A stretch of DNA of 47,890 bases from Clostridiales bacterium (GTDB lineage Bacteria > Bacillota > Clostridia > Christensenellales > DTU072). Positions 1 through 7,638 of the stretch are shown one piece after another. Made by a program: the position numbers and the translations under genes. Positions within the stretch are counted from its first letter, which is position 1. Every line of letters begins with the position of its first letter. The notes under the pieces were generated by a model that had not been told where the DNA came from, searched no databases, and was given only the letters and a program-made list of their open reading frames with translations. The DNA is taken from positions 1 through 47,890 of the forward strand of contig JAAYOD010000046.1 of the NCBI GenBank assembly GCA_012520515.1. The letters are read 5' to 3'.

Positions 1-1
1 A

Positions 2-1357
2 CTTAAGACCGCAAAATCTATCAAAACAGAGTATCTTGAAGAGCAATACAAGCTAGAAGAAGAACGCAAAGACGCCGCGCAACAACAAATTGTGCGCTTG
101 GTGGAAAGCAGGGTAGAAGAAGAAAAACAAAGTATCATTGCTCAAGAGAATTTGCGTGTAGAGCAAGAGAGAGAAGCTATCAAAAAGTCCACGGCCAGAG
201 ATGCGGTACTTAGAATTATAGCAGCGGAGAAAATGGCTGAAGATAAGATTCAAGAAGCCGAAAGAAGAGCTGATGATGCCATTAAAAACCGCGCTAGAGA
301 AATAGATAGCATTGTTGAAGAAGAAAAAAGGAAGGTGCTTGAAATTGCTTCTCAAAAAGTAGTAGCAGCTAGAGCTGGCATAGAAGAAGCGGCAAGAGAG
401 CAAATAGAAGCAAATAAGAAAATAGCTGAAAAATTTGCTAAAGATGCAATTAGCAGCGAAAAAGATAAATCTGAAAGAAGCGCGGCAAGAAGAGCAGTAC
501 TTAGAATAATTGCGGCAGAAAAAGCAGCCGAAGAAAAAATTAAGGCTACAAAAGAAGCGTTGCAGCAAGCTGCAGTTGAAAGAATTATTGCCGAAAGAGA
601 ATTAGCTGATAAAGAAGCATCAGCTAGATATCTTGCTGAAAAGCAAGCAATTGAAAGAGCAGCAGATGAAAGAATTAGGGCTGAAAAAGAAGTTATGAAG
701 AAACTTCTTGAAGGCAGACAGGGTACATACAGCGGCGGATACGCAATGCAAGGACAAGGCGCAGGCGGAGCAAACTATGTGCAACCGCTTACTATTGTGC
801 CTTATGTAAACACTCATCAGCCTGTACATCAATATAGACCAAATCAAGTCTATAAATTTGTTTCCACGCAACCCCAAACAGCTGTAAGCGGCAATACGAA
901 TGCTTATGACACAGCCAAAAGTAGTGCGGAAGAAAGGCCGCAAAAAAGTAAAAAGGTTAGAGTAACAGGCCTTATTTGCCTTATTTTAGCTGTTGCTATT
1001 TTGGCGCTTGGTATACTTCCTATCATTTCTGCCAATATTTTATCAGACAACGGAATTCCTAATTTAACATCGCTAGCTGACATTGGCACAATGGAAACTA
1101 AAGCTACAATTGCTCTTATTGGCTTTACTGCGCTTATAGCGTTTGCTTTAATTGCTTTAGTTCAAAGTGTTATTAGGCTGATAACTGGCAAAGCAAAATT
1201 ATTAGGTTTTATCATACCGCTAATTGCGCTTGTTGGCATTTTGGTTGCATTTATTGGAATGGAAGTGACGACAATTGTTATTGTGTTTGCAGCTCTTAGC
1301 GCGCTTTTGTTATTGTTTAACATTATTGGCGGGATAAGCAAAAGAGAGCAAATTTAG
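2..1357 (+). CDS. Coiled-coil protein with C-terminal membrane domain (5' end outside window)
   Basis: The frame is open from the first bases of the window, so the real start lies upstream and about 451 residues are visible; a GTG at 92 is internal and has no ribosome binding site. The first two thirds are a long Glu/Ala/Lys/Arg-rich coiled coil with an internal repeat (see the repeat entry). A Gly/Gln-rich linker follows, carrying QPLTIVPY and then QPVHQY (about 782-835). The C-terminus holds four hydrophobic helices (about 970-1050, 1105-1170, 1197-1260 and 1267-1335). I do not recognise the family. The linker segment is shared with four downstream proteins, so this is probably the scaffold member of that set, with the coiled coil in the cytoplasm (inference). 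Confidence 0.8.
   Translation, partial: LKTAKSIKTEYLEEQYKLEEERKDAAQQQIVRLVESRVEEEKQSIIAQENLRVEQEREAIKKSTARDAVLRIIAAEKMAEDKIQEAERRADDAIKNRAREIDSIVEEEKRKVLEIASQKVVAARAGIEEAAREQIEANKKIAEKFAKDAISSEKDKSERSAARRAVLRIIAAEKAAEEKIKATKEALQQAAVERIIAERELADKEASARYLAEKQAIERAADERIRAEKEVMKKLLEGRQGTYSGGYAMQGQGAGGANYVQPLTIVPYVNTHQPVHQYRPNQVYKFVSTQPQTAVSGNTNAYDTAKSSAEERPQKSKKVRVTGLICLILAVAILALGILPIISANILSDNGIPNLTSLADIGTMETKATIALIGFTALIAFALIALVQSVIRLITGKAKLLGFIIPLIALVGILVAFIGMEVTTIVIVFAALSALLLLFNIIGGISKREQI
197..541 (+). repeat. Internal protein repeat in the coiled-coil gene
   Basis: Two copies of a roughly 19-residue unit, pattern A-R-x-A-V-L-R-I-I-A-A-E-K-x-A-E-x-K-I, begin near 197 and 484, about 96 residues apart. 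They are embedded in a continuous Glu/Lys/Ala coiled coil. The spacing suggests an ancient duplication of a coiled-coil module or a repeated docking site. Confidence 0.65.
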
Positions 1358-1407
1358 TAAGGAAGCGTAAGCAGCATAATTTATAAAGGTAAAAGAAGGA
1401 GTCCTAT

Positions 1408-2250
1408 ATGGCAAAAAAGAGTGAGTTTAACAGCGTGCCGACAAAGAGCATAGATGAAATGAGTGATATAGAATTTATCACTTCGGCAGATTATTTGGCA
1501 AGCCCCTACTATCGCGCTTATGTCAGCGCAAGGGCAAGAATGGAGAGCCAATTTGATCAGCCAAGAAATACTGAAAATGTAAAAACTAAAGGCAAAGCGC
1601 AAAAACCTGCTTATACTGGCGGCGCTATAAAAGGCGCTGTTTATAGCAAAAAAAGAAGTATATGCCACATTTTGATAGCGGTATTTATGTTAGTTACGCT
1701 AACTGTTGCACTCCTTAGCTTTTTAAATATAGATGGTGTTGAGCCTTATTCTGCAGTCTTTGTAAAAAGTGGCGTCAATGAAGACACCAATACCTATGTT
1801 GGATTATTAGACCCTATTTTTGGACTTGTTAAAAAGGTGGCAAAGGTAAATGTAGACAGCTTTTACTTTGATAGCTATGTATCAAATATGTCACCTGAAA
1901 CTGACATAATGACAAAGATATCTTTATATGCAGTACCAGTAGCCGCTCTTTTAATTGTGATATGCGCAATAATTGGATTTTTCAAAAGCATAGTTGCGCT
2001 TGTTTCCAAAAGGTATGCTAATGGATACTACAAAAAGTATAAATTTGGTTTTTTAAGTATAGTAATGTTGCTTAGCGCCCTTGTCTTGCTAGTTGGTGGA
2101 ATGTTTGCAAGCGGAGCAGATATTAGTGTGATTTTAGATTTTATATTGGGCAAGACAACTAATCTTAATGCAGGTTATGGGGTATATGCTTTGATTCTGC
2201 TGCCTATACTGACCTTTATATTAAGTTGCGTGAGTTATAAGAAAGCATAA
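1408..2250 (+). CDS. Four-helix membrane protein, paralogue B of the tandem cluster
   Basis: 280 residues of unknown family. A polar, basic N-terminal region of about 85 residues, probably cytoplasmic, is followed by one helix (86-107), an outside loop of about 65 residues, and three more helices (about 172-198, 213-233, 256-276). The loop contains the segment LLDPIFGLVKKV; the next gene has LDPIFGFIKN in the same place, so the two are paralogues. A Gly-Tyr-Gly pattern precedes the last helix in both. The start has a good GAAGGAG site and lies 50 bases after the coiled-coil gene. A clear terminator follows at 2269-2296, so genes A and B may form one transcript and the rest of the cluster another. 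Function unknown. Confidence 0.8.
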   Translation: MAKKSEFNSVPTKSIDEMSDIEFITSADYLASPYYRAYVSARARMESQFDQPRNTENVKTKGKAQKPAYTGGAIKGAVYSKKRSICHILIAVFMLVTLTVALLSFLNIDGVEPYSAVFVKSGVNEDTNTYVGLLDPIFGLVKKVAKVNVDSFYFDSYVSNMSPETDIMTKISLYAVPVAALLIVICAIIGFFKSIVALVSKRYANGYYKKYKFGFLSIVMLLSALVLLVGGMFASGADISVILDFILGKTTNLNAGYGVYALILLPILTFILSCVSYKKA

Positions 2251-2268
2251 AAATTAGATTTAGATAGC

Positions 2269-2296
2269 AAAAAGGCGACAAATAGTTGCCTTTTTT
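2269..2296 (+). terminator. Rho-independent terminator after paralogue B
   Basis: An 11-bp stem (2269-2279 with 2285-2295, one G-U pair, loop of 5) is flanked by A5 and T6. It ends the first transcript of the membrane-protein cluster. Confidence 0.8.
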
Positions 2297-2577
2297 GTTA
2301 TAATGGTAAAAATTTACTTGTTATAAATAAGGTTAAACAATGGATTATATAGTATAATTAACATAGCAAAAACAGGCTTTGTTTGCACTTTGTAATGACA
2401 AATTTCGCATAACAAATAACAAACTTTTTGCCAATAGACTATTGTATTTTTTTATATTATATGATACACTATTTTATATAATAATATAATGAGGGCTTAT
2501 TATGCGCTTTTTTGATAAAAAAGTATAAAAAATAGCAAAATTTCATTATATTAGGAGCCCAAAAACAAGGTGGTACA
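2297..2577 (+). promoter_or_regulatory. AT-rich spacer, presumed promoter region of the C-H cluster
   Basis: 281 bases without a gene of its own. Several TATAAT-like boxes are present (for example 2353-2358 and 2485-2490), but none has a convincing -35 box at 17 bases. The least poor pair is TTGTAT at 2442 with TACACT at 2465. The next gene is translated from a GGTGG site. A promoter is required here by the upstream terminator, but I cannot place it. Confidence 0.35.
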
Positions 2578-3663
2578 ATGGCAAATAATAGAATGGGCGG
2601 TATGAATATAGGCGCTGTTGGCGGACACCCGAATAGGGCAACTCAGCCATATAACAAACCTATGTCATCAAGCGCATCAAAAGGCAAGAAAAAACAGCTT
2701 TCCGTTAAAGAACAAGCTGAAAGAAAACGCATGAAAAAGGTGCTGATTGCTAGGCAGCAATATGCTTTGGAGAATTTGGAATATCGCAGAAAGATAGAAG
2801 CTATAAATTCTTCCCGCGGCGGTATGGACCGTACGATATATAAACTTGCAGCCGATGTAAAGCCAAGAAAAGAAAGAGATTATTTTTACATAATGCGTAA
2901 AAGCATATGCTTTTTGATGTTCCTGCTATTACTTGTAAGTTTGGCAGGTTTTGCGCTTAGTTACATAAAAGTAGAGCAAATACCAAAGAAGTATATTGCT
3001 GTATATGCAGAGACGGAAGCAGCTCCTGTTGCTGTCGATGAGGAAAAGGAAGAAGGAGAAGAGCAAGAGATAAAAACTACTGAGACTGACCAAGAGGGCG
3101 AAGAAGCTGAAGAAGGGGAAGAAGGCAGTGAACAAGCGAAAGCAGAAAGCGGAGAGTACTATTCTGTGCTTGACCCTATATTTGGGTTTATTAAGAACAT
3201 TAGCGGTAAGCTATTAAATAAAGAAATATCGCTTGGCGAAAGTCCGCTTTATGACAAAATGCTTGCAAAAAGCGAAGTGGGTATGACAGATATTGTAGCT
3301 AGAATTGCGCTAGAATATTTCCCTGTAGCTATCATCATTTATGCAATAACTGCGCTTATAATGATGTTTAAAGCATTCTTTTCACTGTTTGGCAAAAGAG
3401 TTTTTAAGAAATTCGGGCTAGGCAGTATAATTATGATTATTTGTGGCGGAATAATTGCGCTAGCCGGGCTTGCCTTTATGACAGAGCCTAACTTAAAAAT
3501 GGCTTACGGAAACATTGTTAATATTTTACTAAACGGCATACTGGGCAAAGGCGGATTTGCTGCAGGATATGGCTTAGTTGGAATTATTGCAATACCAGTA
3601 CTTATCCTTATACTTAGCATATTTGCCAAAAAGAGAGTGCCTTACAGCATTTTTGATAATTAG
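2578..3663 (+). CDS. Four-helix membrane protein with acidic ectoloop, paralogue C
   Basis: 361 residues of unknown family with the same plan as the gene at 1408. A basic N-terminal region of about 108 residues is followed by a helix (110-131), an outside loop, and three helices (about 243-268, 281-300, 332-352) ending in KKR. The loop differs by a strongly acidic Glu-rich insert (about residues 145-190) placed just before the shared LDPIFG segment. A G-Y-G pattern precedes the last helix as in paralogue B. It is the first gene after the terminator at 2269 and is followed 15 bases later by the small gene at 3679. The acidic loop could bind cations or a basic surface polymer; that is speculation. 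Confidence 0.8.
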   Translation: MANNRMGGMNIGAVGGHPNRATQPYNKPMSSSASKGKKKQLSVKEQAERKRMKKVLIARQQYALENLEYRRKIEAINSSRGGMDRTIYKLAADVKPRKERDYFYIMRKSICFLMFLLLLVSLAGFALSYIKVEQIPKKYIAVYAETEAAPVAVDEEKEEGEEQEIKTTETDQEGEEAEEGEEGSEQAKAESGEYYSVLDPIFGFIKNISGKLLNKEISLGESPLYDKMLAKSEVGMTDIVARIALEYFPVAIIIYAITALIMMFKAFFSLFGKRVFKKFGLGSIIMIICGGIIALAGLAFMTEPNLKMAYGNIVNILLNGILGKGGFAAGYGLVGIIAIPVLILILSIFAKKRVPYSIFDN

Positions 3664-3678
3664 ATTAAGGAGTTACAG

Positions 3679-3942
3679 ATGGCAAGAAAGAGCAAAAGGG
3701 AAAAAAGACGCTTAGAACAAGAATACAGGCAAGATTTTGGACAAGGTTATGGCTACCAAAATTCACCTCACGCTTTTTATGGTCCAGTTCAAGGACTAAT
3801 CCCCGTTGCGCCTCCAGCAAGGCAACCTATTCAGCTTGCTCCTATAATTCAACCAATTGCCTTATCGCCTTATGGGCAAGGGCAACAACAACCACCACAG
3901 CAAGAGCAATCGTCATACGATGACGACGATTATGACTTTTAG
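3679..3942 (+). CDS. Small soluble Pro/Gln-rich protein with the shared QPIA segment
   Basis: 87 residues with no membrane helix and no signal peptide. The N-terminus is very basic (RKSKREKRRLEQEYRQ), the middle is Pro/Gln/Ala-rich and carries QPIALSPY (codons from 3850), and the last residues are acidic (DDDDYDF). It looks disordered. AAGGAG sits 6 bases before the ATG. It lies between two membrane-protein genes with gaps of 15 and 13 bases, so it is part of the same operon. I infer a soluble adaptor or partner of the membrane members, based only on the shared segment. Confidence 0.75.
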   Translation: MARKSKREKRRLEQEYRQDFGQGYGYQNSPHAFYGPVQGLIPVAPPARQPIQLAPIIQPIALSPYGQGQQQPPQQEQSSYDDDDYDF

Positions 3943-3955
3943 GGAGTAGACCTAT

Positions 3956-4642
3956 ATGGCAAAAAATACTAGCACAAACGAACCAATAAATGCGCAAGAA
4001 AATGTTTTAATACCGGTAAAACCAGCTACCGATAATTTTCGCATACCGTTTGTAAATGAGCCAAGCTCTTTTATGATGTATGGTGAAAACGCGCTAGAGC
4101 AATACACTGCTGAAGTTAAGAGAGTGGAAGCAGAAATTTTAAGAGAACTATCAGGTTATACTGAAGAAGTTGAAGTAGTTAGAGATAGAAAAGTAAATGG
4201 TTGTTCAATTTTTGCAATAATTTTGTCTATACTGACGCTAGCTATGCTTGTGATTGGTAAGTTTGTCAGCATTGACGCAATGCCAGGGCTATTTATCATT
4301 ATAAATGGCGTAGACGCGGCAACTTATATAATGGAATTTATGTCAGCTACAAGCTATGGCATTTATGCATTAATAGGCGCAATTGGCATAATTGTGACAG
4401 CAGTATTTTGCTTAATTTCCCTTTTGATAGGTATTTTCACCGTCAACAAAGCAGGAACGGGCATATTTATGAGAATCTGTCTATTTTTAAGCTTTACAGG
4501 AGCAATACTTGTTGCTGTTATGCAACTTGTGGGCAGTAAAGACATTGATACAGGATTATATATTGTTATTGGGCTGACCTTCCTTGCTACCTTGATTGGA
4601 TTTATTTCAAAAGGCATTGTGGCAATGAGTACAGTTGAGTAA
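3956..4642 (+). CDS. Four-helix membrane protein, paralogue E
   Basis: 228 residues of unknown family. About 80 polar residues contain IPVKP and IPFVNEP stretches, a diverged version of the Pro-rich linker of its neighbours. Four helices follow (about 83-107, 133-158, 172-192, 199-224) with a short outside loop between the first two. In the same position the first helix carries a V-I-G-K-F-V sequence nearly identical to that of paralogue F (VVGKFV), which ties the two together. AGGGAG lies before the start. The gene is 13 bases after the small Pro/Gln-rich gene and 10 before paralogue F. Confidence 0.78.
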   Translation: MAKNTSTNEPINAQENVLIPVKPATDNFRIPFVNEPSSFMMYGENALEQYTAEVKRVEAEILRELSGYTEEVEVVRDRKVNGCSIFAIILSILTLAMLVIGKFVSIDAMPGLFIIINGVDAATYIMEFMSATSYGIYALIGAIGIIVTAVFCLISLLIGIFTVNKAGTGIFMRICLFLSFTGAILVAVMQLVGSKDIDTGLYIVIGLTFLATLIGFISKGIVAMSTVE

Positions 4643-4652
4643 GGAGGACAAG

Positions 4653-5438
4653 ATGGCAAGATTACATAGTCAAACATCTAACTGGAATAATTCTAGTCAA
4701 GCTAACATAAAGCGTCCAACAGAACCAGTTTTGCCTGCTAATAATGCTCCAGCCCATTCAGGCAATATAAATGTGGTTACTAAGGTTGTTTCCGATTATG
4801 ACCCAAGTGATGTTACTGTGGCAAGAACCATAGTGCAACCAATAGCAATTGTGCCCTATAACACAACTGAACAGCCTTTATATCAATATGAATCGCAACA
4901 AGCTTATGGCCAAGGCTATACAGATGAATATAGCTATGGCGACCAAAATTATGATAGCCGCTCTCTTGAAAGAACCACCGCAAAAAAAGGGTTAAACGCA
5001 CTAAAAATTATTTTAATGGTGCTAAGCCTTTTACATATAGCTGTTATAGTAGTTGGTAAGTTTGTAGACTTAGAGTATTTAAAGTTTGATGCAAATAGGT
5101 CAGGGCTTGAAATTGTGCTAAAAGCAACTAGCGTGTTTAGTCAAGGGTTTCAAGGGCTAAAAGAGCTTGATATAAAAGAAATGCTTTTCCCAATTTTATT
5201 GGCAGCAAACTGCTTGTTTGTGCTGATGCTATTTTTGGCTAGCATATTTAGCATAAAAGGCGGAGTAAGCATTTTTGAAAAGATAATAGCAATATTGTCG
5301 CTCTTGTCTATGGGCGGCTTTGGCTACTTGATGTACGATGCAAAACTTAGCTTTGGCTATGGTTTTTATGCAGCAGTTGCGCTAACTGCGCTAATAGCTA
5401 TTCTTGCACTTGTGGGCAAGAGAAGAAGAAACTTGTAG
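4653..5438 (+). CDS. Four-helix membrane protein with QPIAIVPY segment, paralogue F
   Basis: 261 residues. I start it at ATG 4653, directly after AGGAGG at 4642-4647, rather than at an in-frame codon 18 bases upstream that would precede the ribosome binding site. The first 115 residues are polar, with QPIAIVPY followed by QPLYQY (4836-4892) and a Tyr/Gly/Gln-rich stretch. The helices lie at about 118-138, 178-200, 208-228 and 233-253, and the protein ends in a basic GKRRRNL. The V-V-G-K-F-V near the first helix matches paralogue E. Unknown function; same operon as its neighbours (gaps of 10 and 9 bases). Confidence 0.8.
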   Translation: MARLHSQTSNWNNSSQANIKRPTEPVLPANNAPAHSGNINVVTKVVSDYDPSDVTVARTIVQPIAIVPYNTTEQPLYQYESQQAYGQGYTDEYSYGDQNYDSRSLERTTAKKGLNALKIILMVLSLLHIAVIVVGKFVDLEYLKFDANRSGLEIVLKATSVFSQGFQGLKELDIKEMLFPILLAANCLFVLMLFLASIFSIKGGVSIFEKIIAILSLLSMGGFGYLMYDAKLSFGYGFYAAVALTALIAILALVGKRRRNL

Positions 5439-5447
5439 GAGTTATTT

Positions 5448-5762
5448 ATGAAAAAGAATAAAAACAGACCGCAACAAAATTATGTAAGGGAAACTCAGCC
5501 TAGTTTGAAAAATCCATTTCCTACGGCAAAATCGCCCAATGTGGTATTGCCTATGCCCAACGCATACAGAACTGTGGAATCAGACTATGGCACGGTAGAT
5601 TTGCCTGCCTATATGTGTAGAGATGAATATGGCAGAGTTTATCAAGCGCAAGTATTTTATGACACTTTGCCTTGCAACGCTCCAGTGCCTGTTCCTATGC
5701 CTACGCAAACGCCACAAGTACAGCCGATAATAATACCGATAAACGATAATAAAAGATACTAA
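5448..5762 (+). CDS. Small soluble Pro-rich protein, second of its kind
   Basis: 104 residues without membrane helix or signal peptide. The N-terminus is basic and Asn/Gln-rich, the centre has a few Tyr and Cys, and the C-terminal end is Pro/Gln-rich with QPIIIPIND (from 5721), a weaker match to the shared segment. It parallels the small gene at 3679 in size, composition and position between membrane-protein genes. An AGGAG site overlaps the stop codon of paralogue F, which suggests coupled translation. Confidence 0.72.
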   Translation: MKKNKNRPQQNYVRETQPSLKNPFPTAKSPNVVLPMPNAYRTVESDYGTVDLPAYMCRDEYGRVYQAQVFYDTLPCNAPVPVPMPTQTPQVQPIIIPINDNKRY

Positions 5763-5786
5763 AAAACAAAATTAGGGAGATTTGTG

Positions 5787-6707
5787 ATGAACACTAACAA
5801 CAACTTTCAGAATATGAATTGCGGACAGCCTCAGGTTGGCTCGCCCACAGGGCAAGAAGGAGTCTGGGTGCCAGTAGATGCGAATTCTTTACCCTTTACG
5901 GTGGGTGGCAATGTCAATGAGCCTATTCAAGGACCTGACGGCTCTTATTATTGCATTTCACCTGCATCTCCTAATTATGGACCTATTGGAGCAAACCTAA
6001 ATAATGCTATCCCTACGCCCTCTAGCACAGTGCAATTGCCTGCTATAGTGCAACCAATAGCTTTAGTTCCTTATGCTTCTCAAAATCAGCCTTTAGTGCA
6101 ATATAATCCCTCTTATCAGCCTGAAATTCCTTTGGGTAATAGCGGCGACCCTGTTTATAAGGCAAAACCTTATGCGGCGCTAAGTGTGTCTATTATATTG
6201 TTTGCTGTGGCATCTGTGGTTGCTTTAGCGTTGCTTAGCTGTCTAAAGAGTGTTTCTAGCATAACTGGGCTTGATGCAGTGCTTGGTTTGGCGCAAAAAT
6301 TTAATTTAGGCGAAATCAGCTCTAAATATTACACAGAAGTGTTTGACCCGCTTTCAAGCAGCGCTGATATTATGGTAAAGATAGCTATTTGGGCAATTCC
6401 TATTATCTTTGCGTTGTTAGCTATTTTTGCAGTTATTTTGACTATAAAATATCTTGTAAAATTAGGTGGAAGAAAATCTCCAAGATGTTTTAGCGTGCTT
6501 GCGTTTATCGGACTTATACTAAGCGCTATAAACCTAGTAATATTTATGATGAGCGATGTTATTTTAGGACATACTTTAACGGTGGAACTTGGAATGTACA
6601 TAGCACTTGGCGCATACTTGCTTATGTTTATCTTGCCTTTCTTTGCCAAAAAAGGCGCAGTAGTGGTAGACTTAGAAGCAAGCAAGAGAGTTTATACTTA
6701 TCGTTAG
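5787..6707 (+). CDS. Four-helix membrane protein with QPIALVPY segment, paralogue H
   Basis: 306 residues. ATG 5787 is chosen over the adjoining GTG at 5784 because of its spacing to AGGGAG. A polar N-terminal half of about 130 residues carries QPIALVPY then QPLVQYNPSYQ (6051-6110). Helices lie at about 131-152, 192-222, 233-255 and 267-287. The loop after helix 1 contains a V-F-D-P-L stretch where paralogues B and C have L-D-P-I-F, so the family resemblance extends to this member. It is the last gene of the cluster and is followed by a hairpin at 6738-6767. Function unknown. Confidence 0.8.
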   Translation: MNTNNNFQNMNCGQPQVGSPTGQEGVWVPVDANSLPFTVGGNVNEPIQGPDGSYYCISPASPNYGPIGANLNNAIPTPSSTVQLPAIVQPIALVPYASQNQPLVQYNPSYQPEIPLGNSGDPVYKAKPYAALSVSIILFAVASVVALALLSCLKSVSSITGLDAVLGLAQKFNLGEISSKYYTEVFDPLSSSADIMVKIAIWAIPIIFALLAIFAVILTIKYLVKLGGRKSPRCFSVLAFIGLILSAINLVIFMMSDVILGHTLTVELGMYIALGAYLLMFILPFFAKKGAVVVDLEASKRVYTYR

Positions 6708-6737
6708 GTGTAAACACTTAAAAGTAGGCAATATCAA

Positions 6738-6767
6738 ATAAAGCGAGGGTATATTGCCTCGCTTTAT
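6738..6767 (+). terminator. Hairpin ending the membrane-protein cluster
   Basis: A perfect 11-bp stem (6738-6748 with 6757-6767, core GCGAGG/CCTCGC) has an 8-base loop. The following DNA is AT-rich, but the T-run is short, so the terminator call is probable rather than certain. Confidence 0.6.
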
Positions 6768-6782
6768 ATATATTGATATATT
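6754..6782 (+). promoter_or_regulatory. Possible acpP promoter
   Basis: TTGCCT at 6754-6759 and TATATT at 6777-6782 are separated by 17 bases. It overlaps the 3' arm of the preceding hairpin, and the surrounding AT richness makes a chance match possible. Confidence 0.3.
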
Positions 6783-6820
6783 AATATATAACATTATTAG
6801 TACTTATAAAGGAGTAAGTT

Positions 6821-7042
6821 ATGGTTTTTGAAAAAGTAAAAATACTTTTGGCGGAACAATTTTCTGTAAACCCAGAAAGTATTACGCTAGATAGTGACTT
6901 AGTTAAAGACTTAGGTGCAGACAGCCTAGACTTAGTGCAGTTATTGATAACTATGGAAAAGGAGTTTGGCATGGTTTTTGATGACGATGAAATACAAAAT
7001 ATTGCAACGGTAGAGGATGTTGTTAATTTTATTGAAGGCTAA
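6821..7042 (+). CDS. acpP: Acyl carrier protein
   Basis: 73 residues, typical of the family. It carries the growing acyl chain on a phosphopantetheine arm during fatty acid synthesis in the cytoplasm. The attachment serine lies in G-A-D-S-L-D-L-V within helix II, preceded by L-D-S-D-L-V-K-D-L. The protein is acidic as expected (F-D-D-D-E). AAGGAG precedes the ATG. No other fatty acid synthesis gene is adjacent; it stands alone between the membrane cluster and the ribosomal region, so it could serve another acyl pathway, but the sequence looks like a housekeeping ACP. Confidence 0.93.
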   Translation: MVFEKVKILLAEQFSVNPESITLDSDLVKDLGADSLDLVQLLITMEKEFGMVFDDDEIQNIATVEDVVNFIEG

Positions 7043-7067
7043 TTAAGTTTATTATTTTGATAAATAG

Positions 7068-7096
7068 TTGACAATAAAATAGCTTTATGATATATT
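7068..7096 (+). promoter_or_regulatory. Promoter of rpmG-secE-nusG
   Basis: A perfect TTGACA (7068-7073), a 17-base spacer and TATATT (7091-7096), 47 bases before the rpmG start. It should drive rpmG-secE-nusG and perhaps rplK-rplA. Confidence 0.8.
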
Positions 7097-7142
7097 AATT
7101 AAGCACCTTTGCAAGGTGTAATTTTTTTGGAGGTGACAACCC

Positions 7143-7292
7143 ATGCGTGTTAAAATAACGCTAGCTTGTACGGAATGTAAGCAACGCAATTATGACAATA
7201 TGAAAAATAAAAAGAACTCACCTGACAGGTTGGAGTTAAATAAATATTGCAGATTTTGCAAAAAGCACACCGTTCATAAAGAAACGAAGTAA
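7143..7292 (+). CDS. rpmG: 50S ribosomal protein L33, zinc-binding form
   Basis: 49 residues beginning [17 protein letters not shown]. This is the classic L33 start, with two Cys pairs (C-T-E-C and C-R-F-C) that bind zinc. A GGAGGTGA site lies just before ATG 7143. L33 sits in the large subunit near the E site. Position immediately ahead of secE and nusG is the usual bacterial order and supports the call. Confidence 0.95.
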   Translation: MRVKITLACTECKQRNYDNMKNKKNSPDRLELNKYCRFCKKHTVHKETK

Positions 7293-7307
7293 TTACGGAG
7301 GCAGATA

Positions 7308-7622
7308 GTGGCTAAAAACATTAAGTTGGACTTGCCTGAAATGGTGGACACTAATCCATCGACCAAATCAGACAGGAACAGAAAGAACAAACCTTCCAAG
7401 AAAAATGTTAAGAAGCGTAGAAGTTTAGCTAAATTTTTCCGCGATATAGTTAGTGAGTTAAAGAAAGTAGAGTGGGCTAAGTTTAAGAAAAACAAAGCAA
7501 ATAGCGGTGTTTTTGCGCAAACTGGTACTGTGCTTATTGTGGTGCTGTTTTTTACCATAATAATTACGGCTATTGACCTTGGCCTTACTGAACTGTTGAC
7601 ACTACTTCTTAACGCAGCGTAA
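7308..7622 (+). CDS. secE: Protein translocase subunit SecE
   Basis: 104 residues starting at GTG 7308 after GGAGG at 7297-7301. The N-terminal half is very basic, followed by F-F-R-D-I-V-S-E-L-K-K-V-E-W, the conserved amphipathic SecE segment, and one membrane helix near the C-terminus (about residues 68-97). SecE clamps SecY in the membrane during protein export. It is one of a few non-ATG starts in this window. The N-terminal extension of about 40 residues is longer than in the shortest Firmicutes SecE proteins but not unusual. Confidence 0.93.
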   Translation: MAKNIKLDLPEMVDTNPSTKSDRNRKNKPSKKNVKKRRSLAKFFRDIVSELKKVEWAKFKKNKANSGVFAQTGTVLIVVLFFTIIITAIDLGLTELLTLLLNAA

Positions 7623-7638
7623 AAACATAGGAGTGATA

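Noticed and set aside
53-568. 171-residue open frame on the minus strand opposite the first gene
   Set aside because: Low-complexity Phe/Ser/Cys-rich translation produced by the antisense of Glu/Lys/Ala codons; no ribosome binding site, and the plus-strand frame has clear coding character.
6741-6800. Extra promoter pairs in the TA-rich spacer before acpP
   Set aside because: Many TATA-like hexamers occur by composition; only one pair has usable spacing and it is listed with low confidence.
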